Positions 9,122 through 17,681 are shown, counted from the stretch's first letter. The stretch is DNA of 64,000 bases from Mesorhizobium temperatum (GCF_002284575.1 NZ_NPKJ01000060.1:172515-236514), one strand, 5' to 3'. Notes: a model not told the origin generated them from the sequence alone. Translations and numbers: made by a program.

Positions 9122-9853
9122 CTACCCTAGCGTCTCCGTGAACAGCGTCGTCAGCCGCTTCCAGTGGCGCTCGGCGCCGGTTGCATCGAAGGCGCTGTGG
9201 TCCGGCACGCACCAGCCATGCGCCATACCGGCATAGTTCTCGATGACATGGTCGACTTCAGCCGTGCGCAGCGCTTCGGCCAGCCGTGCCGACTGCTCCG
9301 GCGGGAAATTTCTGTCCACGCCCGCAGTGCCGACATAGACCCGCGCCTTGATCGACGCAGCCTTCCGGTGCGGGCTGTCGGCGGCATCGCTCGCCAGATT
9401 GCCGCCATGGAAACTGGCCGCGGCAATGATGCGGTCGGGATAGGCCGCAGCGGCGTTCAGCGCCCGCGCTCCGCCCATGCAATAGCCGACGGCGCCGACC
9501 GGTCCGGTCACGCCTTCGGCATCGAGCGCATCGAGGAAGGCGCCGCTGTCGCGGATGGTCATGTCCTGCGTCGTGCCGCTGAGGAGACCCATGATGGCAG
9601 CCTTGCGCTTCTCGTCACTGAATGCGGTCTTGGCCTCGAAAGGGCCGTAGGGCGCGTTGCGGTAGAAAAGGTCCGGGACCAACACCGCGCAATTGTCGCC
9701 TGCAAGTCGTTCCGCCATTTGGTCGAGCGCCGACCGCGGACCAAAAGCGTCCATATAGAGGATGATTGCGGCCTTGGCCGGGGCCGCCGAGCGGAATAAA
9801 CCGGCTTTTGCCAAGCCGTCGCTGGTTTTGATCTGAATGTCCCGCTTCGCCAT
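9122..9853 (-). CDS. Dienelactone hydrolase family protein
   Basis: A 243-residue alpha/beta hydrolase. The nucleophile is Cys125 in GYCMGG, as in dienelactone hydrolases rather than serine esterases, and the catalytic His lies in GMAHGWC near the C-terminus. The start at 9853 follows an AAGGAG ribosome site, while a longer reading frame upstream lacks one. The gene stands alone, with an unrelated divergent context. The substrate may be a cyclic lactone from aromatic breakdown, but many homologues have no assigned substrate. Confidence 0.85.
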   Translation of the reverse strand: MAKRDIQIKTSDGLAKAGLFRSAAPAKAAIILYMDAFGPRSALDQMAERLAGDNCAVLVPDLFYRNAPYGPFEAKTAFSDEKRKAAIMGLLSGTTQDMTIRDSGAFLDALDAEGVTGPVGAVGYCMGGARALNAAAAYPDRIIAAASFHGGNLASDAADSPHRKAASIKARVYVGTAGVDRNFPPEQSARLAEALRTAEVDHVIENYAGMAHGWCVPDHSAFDATGAERHWKRLTTLFTETLG

Positions 9854-9956
9854 CACCCACTCCTTCGATTGTCGCGCGATACATATCCACGCAGGCCAAC
9901 AGGGCAAGTCGCAATGAGGCAACCTCATTCAAAATTTCGTGCGGCATTCGGCGACG

Positions 9957-10646
9957 CTACAGACCCGCGAACGCGGCCATGTGGAAGGCCTGAACCTGTG
10001 GTGGATAACGGTAGGCCGCGCCGTAGGGACAGGCGTTGCGGTCGAGGCAGCCGCCGGTTCGGCAAGGCGCGCCGTTTTGCCCACGCACATGCGCCAGACA
10101 GGCTTTGTGCGCGAAACCATCCGCAGAATAAGCGTCGACCGGACAGGATTTCAGGCAGGGTTTTTCGAGACATGCATCACAAAGGTGAATCACGTCGCGG
10201 GGTTCTGGAAGCGCAATCTCGTCCTCGAACAGCAGCGCGCCGCGATAGGCGTGCCAGAGCCCGTATTGCGGATGCATGAGGATGCCGAGCGGCGACGACC
10301 GCAAGCCCTCCGCCCGCATCGCCCATTGCTGGAACGGCAGATACGGTCTGTCGGAGGGCGAAGCGGCGCGCGCCCCGAATGTCTCCGCCACTGCGCCGAT
10401 TACTTCTCGCGACCATTTGTCGAGCGGATTGGCGATGGTCCCCGATTGGCCTTCCCGCCAGCGCAGGAAATGCGGCCATGGCGCGGCGCCCGCCTGCCCG
10501 ACCAGCAGCACGGATATGGCGGCTGCGCCGGAGAGACCGGAGGGTGTTTCCTCACCGCCTGCAAAATTGAAGCCGCCGCGAAGCACGAGGCCGTGGGCGG
10601 AAAGCGCTGCCGCGATATTTTCGATCAGGCTGCGCGCAGGAGTCAC
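9957..10646 (-). CDS. Double 4Fe-4S cluster protein downstream of the MttB-family gene
   Basis: A 229-residue soluble protein. Its C-terminal third carries eight cysteines: Cys156, 159, 164 and 168 in C-x2-C-x4-C-x3-CP, then Cys183, 195, 200 and 206. That fits two [4Fe-4S] clusters. The spacing resembles the Fe-S region of QueG-like proteins. The N-terminal 150 residues are not recognised. The gene follows mtgB on the same strand after 89 bases, so the two are probably co-transcribed. A likely role is electron supply to, or repair of, the cobalamin cofactor that falls to Co(II) in air. The only in-frame start is a GTG at 10646. Confidence 0.75.
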   Translation of the reverse strand: MTPARSLIENIAAALSAHGLVLRGGFNFAGGEETPSGLSGAAAISVLLVGQAGAAPWPHFLRWREGQSGTIANPLDKWSREVIGAVAETFGARAASPSDRPYLPFQQWAMRAEGLRSSPLGILMHPQYGLWHAYRGALLFEDEIALPEPRDVIHLCDACLEKPCLKSCPVDAYSADGFAHKACLAHVRGQNGAPCRTGGCLDRNACPYGAAYRYPPQVQAFHMAAFAGL

Positions 10647-10735
10647 CCCTTCTTGTCCGGCTCGGAGAAGGCGCTCCGCCAGACTTCCTTGTGGATGATG
10701 TTGGCGACTTTAGCCCCGCCTGACTCGGGCTCCTT

Positions 10736-12310
10736 TCAGGTGAAGGCGTCGGCCATCGACGCCTTCTTCCTGGCGATGAACTCCTTCAGCCCGTCGTCAA
10801 TACCCTGATCGAGATGCGGCGCCTCGTAACTTTCCAGCCAGCGGCGGGCGAGCTCGTTGGCGCGCTGCGGCGCGGTTTTTTCGCCCTCGGCCAACCACTG
10901 CTCGTAGGAATTGTTGTCGGCGATATTGGAACGGTAGAAGGCGGTCTGAAAATTGGCCTGGGTGTGATCACAGCCGAGATAGTGGCTGCCCGGACCGACC
11001 TGGCGAATGGCATCCATCGCCTGGCCGTTCTCCGACAGGTCGACGCCTTCCGAGAACTTCTGCGTCATGCCGAGCTGGTCGATGTCCATCATGAATTTTT
11101 CGTAGCAGGAGGCGAGCCCGCCCTCGAGCCAGCCGGCCGAGTGCAGCACGAAGTTGGTGCCGGCGAGGATCGTCGAGTTCAGTGTGTTGGCGCTCTCATA
11201 AGCCGCCTGCGCGTCCGGTATCTTCGAAGCACACAGCGAGCCGCCGGTGCGGAACGGCAGGCCAAGCCGGCGGGCGAGTTGCGCCGCACCATAAGAGACG
11301 AGCGACGGCTCCGGCGTGCCGAAGGTCGGCGCGCCCGACTGCATCGAAATCGACGAGGCAAAGGTGCCGAACAGCACCGGCGCGCCCGGCCGGATCAGCT
11401 GCGTGAACGACGCGCCGGCCAGCACTTCGGCCAGAACCTGGGTCAGCGTGCCGGCGACCGTCACCGGGCTCATTGCGCCGGCGAGAATGAACGGCGTGAC
11501 GATACAGGCCTGGTTGTGGCGCGAATAGACTTTCAGCGCGCCCAGCATGGTCTCGTCGAACACCATCGGCGAGTTGGCGTTGATCAGGCTGGTCAGCACC
11601 GTGTTGTTCTCGACGAAATCGTCGCCGAACACGATCTTGGCCATCGCAACCGTGTCTTCGGCGCGCTCCGGCGCGGTGACCGAGCCCATAAACGGCTTAT
11701 CCGAATATTTGATGTGGCTGTAGATCATGTCGAGATGGCGCTTGTTGACCGGCACGTCGACCGGCTCGCACACCGTGCCGCCCGAATGGTGGATCGACGG
11801 CGCCATATAGGCGAGCTTCACGAAATTCTGGAAATCCTCGATCGTCGCATAGCGCCTAACGCCATCGAGGTCGCGCACGAAGGGCGGGCCGTAGACCGGC
11901 GCGAAGACCGTGGCGTTGCCGCCGATCTGCACCGAACGTTCTGCATTGCGGGCATGCTGGGTATAGACGGACGGCGCGGTTTTCAAAAGTGAGCGGCAGA
12001 GCCCCTTCGGGAAATGCACGCGCTCGCCCTTGACGTCGGCGCCGGCTTCTTTCCACAGTTGCAGCGCCTCGGCGTCGTCGCGAAAGATGATGCCGATCTC
12101 CTCGAGCACCGTGTCGGTGTTCTTCTCGATCAGCGCCAGCCCTTCCTCGTCCAACACCTCATAAACGTTGATCTTGCGCTTGATGTAGGTGAGCTGGGTG
12201 CCGGGGCCGCCACCCGAGCGCGCCGCCCGCCGGGCAGCAGCACCTCCGCTGGCGGCGCGTCCGCGCCGCGCGTTTGACGCTTCCTGGTCGACCGGCGCGT
12301 TCTCACTCAT
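10736..12310 (-). CDS. mtgB: MttB-superfamily methyltransferase without pyrrolysine (MtgB-like)
   Basis: A 524-residue member of the trimethylamine methyltransferase family. Anaerobic relatives take a methyl group from a quaternary amine and place it on Co(I) of a small corrinoid protein. Pyrrolysine-containing MttB enzymes read through an in-frame amber codon. This frame has none, so it belongs with non-pyrrolysine enzymes such as glycine betaine methyltransferase MtgB. Recognisable stretches include GGTVCEPVDVP, TSLINANSPM and GAMSPVTVAGTLTQ. Residues 14-37 form an unusual Arg/Gly/Ala-rich N-terminal extension. The gene is divergent from the corrinoid protein gene. The start at 12310 follows a GGGAAG ribosome site. 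Proline betaine or another betaine is also possible as substrate. Confidence 0.85.
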   Translation of the reverse strand: MSENAPVDQEASNARRGRAASGGAAARRAARSGGGPGTQLTYIKRKINVYEVLDEEGLALIEKNTDTVLEEIGIIFRDDAEALQLWKEAGADVKGERVHFPKGLCRSLLKTAPSVYTQHARNAERSVQIGGNATVFAPVYGPPFVRDLDGVRRYATIEDFQNFVKLAYMAPSIHHSGGTVCEPVDVPVNKRHLDMIYSHIKYSDKPFMGSVTAPERAEDTVAMAKIVFGDDFVENNTVLTSLINANSPMVFDETMLGALKVYSRHNQACIVTPFILAGAMSPVTVAGTLTQVLAEVLAGASFTQLIRPGAPVLFGTFASSISMQSGAPTFGTPEPSLVSYGAAQLARRLGLPFRTGGSLCASKIPDAQAAYESANTLNSTILAGTNFVLHSAGWLEGGLASCYEKFMMDIDQLGMTQKFSEGVDLSENGQAMDAIRQVGPGSHYLGCDHTQANFQTAFYRSNIADNNSYEQWLAEGEKTAPQRANELARRWLESYEAPHLDQGIDDGLKEFIARKKASMADAFT

Positions 12311-12423
12311 GATCGTTCTTCCCTGACTTTGTTCTGGCGCAATTGTTATGGCCGCATATCGCGGCTTCTGGCCGGATCGTAGTCATGCACCCTATTCGAA
12401 ACGGCCCGCCAGCGCCAACGCCT

Positions 12424-12487
12424 GTCGCAAAATCGACAAGAATTCCAATAGATTTGCAGTCGCTTTCCTTTTGCGGGAAGTCGCAAA
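12424..12487. promoter_or_regulatory. GTCGCAAA half-sites in the divergent mtgB/mtgC promoter
   Basis: The 270-base divergent region holds GTCGCAAA at 12424-12431 and 12480-12487. The second is part of a palindrome-like TTTGCG-N6-CGCAAA. The same octamer forms a perfect palindrome in front of the AraC-type regulator gene (29349-29368), suggesting that regulator acts here. Confidence 0.5.
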
Positions 12488-12580
12488 TCAGCTATGGACG
12501 CAAGCCTGTAGCGGGTTAGGTATTGACGTGATATTTGAGGCCCCGCAACTGTATCCGTGCGGCAAGGAGCTGGATTAAAA

Positions 12581-13279
12581 ATGGCCGACGACGAGATCAT
12601 CCTTTCCGAGCTTTCCGACGACGAACTCGTGCAGCAGATGCACGACGATCTTTATGACGGGCTGAAGGAAGAGATCGAGGAAGGCACAAACATCCTTCTC
12701 GAGCGCGGCTGGGCGCCTTACAAGGTGCTGACCGAGGCGCTGGTCGAAGGCATGCGCATCGTCGGCGAGGATTTTCGCGACGGCATCCTGTTCGTGCCGG
12801 AAGTGCTGTTGTCGGCCAACGCGATGAAGGCGGGCATGTTCATCCTGCGTCCGCTGCTCGTCGCCACCGGCGCGCCAAAGCAGGGCAAGATGGTGATCGG
12901 CACCGTCAAGGGCGACATCCACGACATCGGCAAGAACCTTGTCGGCATGATGATGGAGGGCGCCGGCTTCGACGTCATCGACCTCGGCATCAACAATGCG
13001 GTGGAAAAATATCTCGACGCCATCGAACAGCACCAGCCTGACATCATCGGCATGTCGGCGCTGCTGACGACGACCATGCCTTACATGAAGGTGGTCATCG
13101 ATACGATGAAGGAAAAGGGCATCCGCGACGACTATGTCGTGCTGGTCGGCGGCGCGCCGCTCAACGAGGAGTTCGGCAAGGCAGTCGGCGCCGACGCCTA
13201 TTGCCGCGACGCTGCCGTGGCGGTCGAGACCGCCAAGGACTTCATGAAGCGCAAGCACAACGTCCGCGCTTCGGCCTGA
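12581..13279 (+). CDS. mtgC: Corrinoid (cobalamin-binding) methyl-carrier protein (MtgC-like)
   Basis: A 232-residue protein with the two-domain layout of MtaC/MttC/MtgC carriers. A four-helix cap covers about residues 1-95 and a Rossmann B12 domain follows. The cobalamin signature is complete: D-x-H-x-x-G at Asp112/His114/Gly117, the SALLTTTM segment at Ser159 and GGAP at Gly190-191. His114 is the expected lower cobalt ligand. It should carry the methyl group between the MttB-family enzyme and the methyl-THF transferase. The ATG at 12581 has an AAGGAG site and excludes an upstream GTG. The N-terminus is very acidic, in contrast to the basic tails of its likely partners. Confidence 0.92.
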   Translation: MADDEIILSELSDDELVQQMHDDLYDGLKEEIEEGTNILLERGWAPYKVLTEALVEGMRIVGEDFRDGILFVPEVLLSANAMKAGMFILRPLLVATGAPKQGKMVIGTVKGDIHDIGKNLVGMMMEGAGFDVIDLGINNAVEKYLDAIEQHQPDIIGMSALLTTTMPYMKVVIDTMKEKGIRDDYVVLVGGAPLNEEFGKAVGADAYCRDAAVAVETAKDFMKRKHNVRASA

Positions 13280-13571
13280 GCTCTTTAGCCAATTCCCCGC
13301 AGGGACTGGCCCGGTGCCGTCGGCCCCGGGCCCAATCGCCACTGGATTTCTCGATCGGCATAGGCATTGCCGTCGGCATGGCGCTGGCCGGCTAGCTATT
13401 GGAAGTACGGTACTTCCGCGATCACGCCATACCCACGGACCTAACCTCTGGTAGCTTATTCGTGCGGCGGACCCCAACGCCGCCCGGCCGGCGCCCTACA
13501 AGGCACTCTACCCCAACGCCCCCCAAAGCGGCGCCGGCCACCCCTTATCTGCATCGCACTGACAAGGAGAA

Positions 13572-13655
13572 GCCCGCGCTCCTCCTCTGAGCGCGGGCCG
13601 ATCGGGCTGCGGCCCGATCTGCAGTGGGGGCTAAGCGGGGGGATAGGCCCACTGC
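13572..13655 (+). ncRNA. Candidate structured RNA: three consecutive perfect hairpins
   Basis: Three perfect stems follow with almost no gap. The first is a 10-bp stem (GCCCGCGCTC/GAGCGCGGGC, 13572-13598) with a CTCCTCT loop. The second is an 8-bp stem (GATCGGGC/GCCCGATC, 13600-13619). The third is an 8-bp stem (GCAGTGGG/CCCACTGC, 13621-13655). The first loop is rich in CCU and could pair with Shine-Dalgarno sequences, as in several alphaproteobacterial small RNAs. The strand is a guess and no promoter or T-run was identified. Confidence 0.35.
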
Positions 13656-14830
13656 TCCCAGACAACTGTTAGAAACTCCTAATGTTCCGCTTGATCAGCA
13701 CCGCAAAACGGAGGCGGGATGCCGGTCACTCTTCCTCCCGTTAGGCACCAAATTGACTCTAGGCTCATCCGGTTTGATGACTAAGGGAACGGATCATGAC
13801 CATTTTACTAAATTAGAAATGTTGCATGAAATGACCTATAATTCGGCCCAACCGGCGAACGGACCCAATTGCCCGCTGGCTAGGCCCGGCGGCCAGCTTG
13901 TCGCCCCCCGATTGGCTGTCGGGCCGTCTATCAAACGCACGGTAGCGACCAAACGTGAGACGAGATCGAATCAACACCCCGCAACCAGCATCAAGGGCAA
14001 GCGCCACGGGACGCCTGCCAACGACGGAGAAGGCTACCTCGAGTTCTGCCCCGTTTGTGGCCCAAACGTTCGACAAGCGGAATCTTGCCGAGGTGCTGCA
14101 TCATCATCTCCCCGACCATGAGCCGCTGCCGACCGAACAATAGGTTCCGCCAGCCTCTCGACATGGGGGCAAAATGCGGCTCCTCATTGTCCGCTGGCCT
14201 GCCTTGCCCTTCGGATGTCCAGCATCAGGAACATGCCGACGAACAGTGTTCGTTCGAATGATGCTATTCCGTTGCCTTGAGCGTAAGTTTTTGGTCAGCC
14301 AGCACAGCGCCTCCTCTTAAGCTAGCTGGCAAGGCCCAGCGGCCTCCAGCTGCCAGTCCCCCTCGCAACCAAGCCGCTGGGCCGTTCCCGCTAGAGCGAA
14401 GCGCGTTGTCTCGTATATCAGCAACCTTTTGACTGGTGGCGATCACAGCCACAGTGCGAAGGCGGGTAAGCGAGGGACCGCGTAAGCGTCTCCATCCCCT
14501 CCTACGGATTCCCGCACTCCATCCGCGATTCTACAAGGGTCAAGCGCGGCCAGCATATTGAGCTTCTGGCGAGATTACGCGCATAGACGAGGAGGCCGGC
14601 AAGGTGACGATCGACCTTGGATCGCTGGTTACGGTGGGTTTGGATAAGGTCAGGCGGGTGGAGAAATACCGGCCGCAGGAGCGCAAGAAGCCGCTGCGTG
14701 GACATGGTGCGCTAGCATGGAAGTCCAACAGAACATCCGCAGCGCCTGGGCCGCCCTCAAACTGGTTCGCATGGCTTTTGAACAGACCTGCCGGCCCGGC
14801 TTGCTTCCGAGCGCGGAAGCAGTTTTGTTG

Positions 14831-15100
14831 CTATTCGGTTCCGAGCCTGTCCATGAAGGCGAAGCCCTTGCCAAAGCCATCATTGGGACGGTTGAAAGGC
14901 TGGCCCGATGATTCGCCATGAATCAGTGCCGCGACGAGGAGCGAGCAATCGAGCTCCTCCGGAAACGAAACATTCAAGTCACTCTGAGTTGCCATGCGAA
15001 GCGATTTCAATCTTGCCGTCTTTGCGGCGCGTTCGGCGCGCTCAGCCTCAGCGATTACCTTCGCGGAGCGCCTAACTGTGCTATTTCCCAGCCAACACAT
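14831..15100 (-). CDS. Short hypothetical protein, possibly a remnant
   Basis: An 89-residue frame whose central part, EAERAERAAKTARLKSLRMA, looks like the amphipathic Ala/Arg-rich helix of short hypothetical proteins common in rhizobia. The remainder has no clear pattern and no good ribosome site precedes it. A competing plus-strand frame at 14717-14911 (64 residues) overlaps it and is equally unproven. Confidence 0.25.
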   Translation of the reverse strand: MCWLGNSTVRRSAKVIAEAERAERAAKTARLKSLRMATQSDLNVSFPEELDCSLLVAALIHGESSGQPFNRPNDGFGKGFAFMDRLGTE

Positions 15101-15317
15101 CTATTCGATCCAGCAGAATTCCGATGCGCCGGTCATGCCCTGACTCTTTGAGATTGTCGCCGTTCATTGTGATGAAGTCGGTTTCGATCGGTGAGGTTAA
15201 AACCTGCACTCCCGCCATGCGCGGGCCGATCGCCTTGGGAATAGCCGTTGGCTTGGCGCGCGCCGCCTAAAGCCGACCCTTGGGCGCGCGTCTGGTCTCC
15301 AATCGGCAACAAACGCA

Positions 15318-15503
15318 TTGTTGACTCTGGGAGTGGGAGGGGTGGAAAAATCGCGCTACGATAATCGGTCTGGTCAGTGGCGAAAGCGCGCTAGACACCG
15401 CCGACATTGGCGACCTTCGCGCGATGCGACTTGGTGGGCGTCGATTGCTGCGGCAAGCGCAATCCTGATCGGCCTGATCGCCCTCAAAGGCGGATCTCCC
15501 TAG
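15318..15503 (+). CDS. Possible small single-pass membrane protein
   Basis: A 61-residue frame (a GTG at 15342 would give 53 residues). It has a very basic middle (RKRARHRRHWRPSRD) and one C-terminal hydrophobic segment (WWASIAAASAILIGLIAL). The layout is that of a small positive-inside membrane protein. A purine-rich GGGAGG lies just before the GTG, rather too close. No family is recognised and it sits in the gene-poor region, so it may be spurious. Confidence 0.3.
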   Translation: MLTLGVGGVEKSRYDNRSGQWRKRARHRRHWRPSRDATWWASIAAASAILIGLIALKGGSP

Positions 15504-15679
15504 GCGCACTGCAAACGTTCATTTGCCACCACCCTAGGTGCCATAGCCACCACCTGTTGCTGCTTGCTCGTCACGACGTTGCAATGGGCTTATGGAAATA
15601 GCCGTTGGGATGGCGATCGCAGGATATTTAGATATTCCGCCCGCGCGGCTGGGGGATGGCAGACCAAGGAGGAGACCAA

Positions 15680-15709
15680 AGCATAAGTACGACAGCCCGT
15701 ACTTATGCT
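15680..15709. repeat. Perfect 12-base inverted repeat with 6-base loop
   Basis: AGCATAAGTACG pairs exactly with CGTACTTATGCT across ACAGCC. No T-run follows on either strand, so it is not a standard terminator. It may be a recombination or protein-binding site, or the stem of an untranslated RNA. Confidence 0.7.
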
Positions 15710-15854
15710 CTGCCAGGCCGAGGCGGCGCGCGACGCTGGCATGTCTTGACATCAACAAGCAACAGCGCCCCGCAGCGAACATACCCGGTGAAACTTTGGA
15801 CGGGAAGTTGAGCGCGGCAAGCCTCGCTCGGAGCGTTCGGGCGGGTTGAAGCGC

Positions 15855-16070
15855 CTATTTTGACTTTTTCGCCTCTTCCTTTTTCAGGATCGGCGTTTCG
15901 GCAGTTGTGGGCGTATTCGCGACGCTTGCGACTTTGGTCTGCTGATCTACGCTTGCAGCTTTGGTTTGCTGATCTACGGAAGCCGTCGTTTTAGTGTGGC
16001 CAACACATTCCGCTGCGGCGCCGGACACCGAAAGGCCCAGAGCGGCGACAACTAAGAGAGCGGTCTTCAT
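15855..16070 (-). CDS. Small secreted protein with a 9-residue tandem repeat
   Basis: A 71-residue protein with a clear signal peptide (MKTALLVVAALGLSVSGAAA, cleavage before ECVG). The mature part is hydrophilic, contains two tandem copies of a nine-residue unit built on SVDQQTK, and ends in a Lys-rich tail (KKEEAKKSK). The DNA repeat has a 27-base period (about 15932-15985). An AGGAG ribosome site precedes the ATG at 16070. No function is known. It is probably periplasmic. Confidence 0.65.
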   Translation of the reverse strand: MKTALLVVAALGLSVSGAAAECVGHTKTTASVDQQTKAASVDQQTKVASVANTPTTAETPILKKEEAKKSK

Positions 16071-16263
16071 CCTATGGCTCCTAGCTTCGTTGTTAAGGGT
16101 ACCAGAAAAGATTAACGGCATATCCCCCGCTCGAAAAGTCAACTTTTCGTGCCCGCCCGATCCGAGCCTTGCAGCACGACTTTCTTGTTCCCAGATGTCA
16201 CAAGGACTTAATGCGCATCGCTTGAACTATCTTGAGAGTAATGCGCTTTGGCGAGACTGCGGA

Positions 16264-16404
16264 TCAGGGGTTCTCGACCGTGTCCTCAACCGCGTTGGCT
16301 GTCGATTTGACGTCCCTGCCGACGCCACGGACGGTGTTGGCGCAGGCCGAAAGTGCCAGGGCGCAAGCGAGAATGGCGATCGGTGCAATGCGTAGCGGTT
16401 TCAT
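16264..16404 (-). CDS. Entericidin-family small lipoprotein
   Basis: A 46-residue protein beginning MKPLRIAPIAILACALALSA with a lipobox LSAC. The acylated Cys is at residue 21, followed by ANTVRGVGRDVKS and an acidic end. This is the EcnA/EcnB family (PF08085), small lipoproteins linked to envelope stress and, in enteric bacteria, to a toxin-antidote pair. A GGGAGA ribosome site lies ten bases before the ATG. It is divergent from the DUF1638 gene and is a single copy here, with no partner seen. Confidence 0.85.
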   Translation of the reverse strand: MKPLRIAPIAILACALALSACANTVRGVGRDVKSTANAVEDTVENP

Positions 16405-16470
16405 GAATTTGGTATCTCCCTCAACAGATAGATTCGTGGGACAGCAACGAAAATCGGTTAGACTGGTTCC

Positions 16471-17100
16471 ATGAGCATTGCGCGAAAGCTACAACCCGAT
16501 CAAGGCGACAGGCTGCTTGTCATCGCCTGCGGGATGATTGCGCGCGAAGTTCTGGCCGTCAAGGAGCAGCTGGGGCTCGACCATCTCGACCTGACCTGCC
16601 TGCCGGCGGAGTTCCATTTCTACCCGGACCGCATCGCGCCGGCCATGGACAAGGCAATCGAGAAGGCCAAGGCGGACGGCTATAGATACATCTTCGTCGG
16701 CTACGCCGATTGCGGCACCGGCGGCCTGCTTGACCGCGTCTGCGAGAAGCATGGCGTCGAGCGCATGGCCGGGCCGCACTGCTTTGCCTTCTACCAGGGC
16801 ATGGACGCCTATGCTAAGGTCGCCGACGACGACATGATGTCGTTCTACATGACCGATTTCCTGTGCCGGCAGTTCGACGCCTTCTTCATGAAGCCGCTCG
16901 GCCTCGACAGGCATCCCGAGCTGATCAAGGACTATTTCGGCAATTACGAGAAGCTGGTCTATATCGCCCAGACCGACGACCCGGAACTCGACAAGGTCGC
17001 CGAGAAGGCCGCGAAAATGCTCGGCCTCGCCTATGAGCGCCGCTCGACCGGCTATGGCGACCTGACGACGGAGCTGGCCAGCGCCGCGCACAGTCGGTGA
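16471..17100 (+). CDS. DUF1638 protein of the corrinoid methyltransferase cluster
   Basis: A 209-residue cytosolic protein of the DUF1638 family. It has a Rossmann-like start (RLLVIACGMIAREV) and five cysteines, at 20, 43, 81, 91 and 104. These include YADCGTGG and GPHCFAFYQG, which could bind a metal or a corrinoid. From memory, DUF1638 genes recur next to MttB-family and corrinoid-protein genes, which suggests a support role such as cofactor handling. No biochemical function is known to me. It lies between the mtgBC genes and the metVF/mtgA/ramA genes and is read in the same direction as the latter. Confidence 0.8.
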   Translation: MSIARKLQPDQGDRLLVIACGMIAREVLAVKEQLGLDHLDLTCLPAEFHFYPDRIAPAMDKAIEKAKADGYRYIFVGYADCGTGGLLDRVCEKHGVERMAGPHCFAFYQGMDAYAKVADDDMMSFYMTDFLCRQFDAFFMKPLGLDRHPELIKDYFGNYEKLVYIAQTDDPELDKVAEKAAKMLGLAYERRSTGYGDLTTELASAAHSR

Positions 17101-17144
17101 AAGAACCAACGTCCTGTTAACGCTAATGGCTCTGAGGATGCCGA

Positions 17145-17681
17145 TTACTCGCCATCGGCTCGCCGATCCGATGTGACATCGGCAATGCGCCCGGTTTCAA
17201 AGCGGATCGGCCCCCGCGCAGTTGGATCTTTGCGCAATATCTCGTCAATCATGGCTTCGACGCTGTCGAAATTACCTTGCAGAATTGACCGATCATCCAG
17301 TTCCCAATACTCCCCTTCATCTATGACATCGAGATTGTAAAACAAGTGAGTAAGTTCACGAAGAAGCTGGATGATCTCGATATGCGCGTCTGATCCTGCA
17401 AATTGAGTCTTACAATATTGTTGAATGAAGAAGTGCTTGTCGAACTCAAGACGAAGCGGTTCCGAATTAGGATGTGGCTGCAGCTCTATTCCGAAGACCG
17501 GACCAATGTATTCCACGTCACGTTCATCGACGGTACGATTGCGCTTCATCTCATGTTCATCGATCACCCGAACCGACCAGCCTCGAGTGGTGGCAAACGC
17601 CTTGGCTTCCCGTACCAGAGCAACATATTGCTCGTGTCCCCGTAACTGTCCCTCGAAGTGGATTGTTATTCCCACGGACAT
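17145..17681 (-). CDS. Hypothetical cytosolic protein of 178 residues
   Basis: No family recognised. The protein starts MSVGITIHFEGQLRGHEQY, has alternating strands and helices, and ends in an acidic, soluble C-terminus. The pattern of a small alpha/beta domain followed by a helical part with LRELTHLFYNLDVIDEGEYWE resembles proteins of the immunity or polymorphic-toxin-accessory type, but no toxin gene is adjacent. The start at 17681 directly follows GGGAG, which is unusually close. Its base usage looks more AT-rich than its neighbours, so recent transfer is possible. Confidence 0.6.
   Translation of the reverse strand: MSVGITIHFEGQLRGHEQYVALVREAKAFATTRGWSVRVIDEHEMKRNRTVDERDVEYIGPVFGIELQPHPNSEPLRLEFDKHFFIQQYCKTQFAGSDAHIEIIQLLRELTHLFYNLDVIDEGEYWELDDRSILQGNFDSVEAMIDEILRKDPTARGPIRFETGRIADVTSDRRADGE

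Larger units (their letters stand above)
13280..15854. other. Gene-poor region with gene remnants and inverted repeats
   Basis: About 2.6 kb without a convincing gene, lying inside the corrinoid cluster. It contains three consecutive hairpins (13572-13655), a perfect 12-base inverted repeat (15680-15709), a smaller one (GAAGTA/TACTTC near 13410) and three degenerate copies of a short module encoding G-I-A-V-G-M/L-A. It also holds a few weak small reading frames, two of which are listed separately. Protein-like fragments change frame repeatedly. This suggests old insertions or decaying small genes. Confidence 0.6.

Noticed and set aside
10736..12310. Possible pyrrolysine-containing MttB
   Set aside because: The frame is open for 524 codons with no in-frame amber codon, and no pyl genes or tRNA-Pyl were seen. 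It is called as the non-pyrrolysine type.
13624..14121. Plus-strand reading frame of 165 codons in the gene-poor region
   Set aside because: It has mixed composition, no ribosome site and no domain. It runs across one of the strong hairpins.
15592..15849. Plus-strand reading frame of 85 codons
   Set aside because: Only the first ten residues resemble the repeated small-membrane module. The rest crosses a perfect palindrome and looks non-coding.
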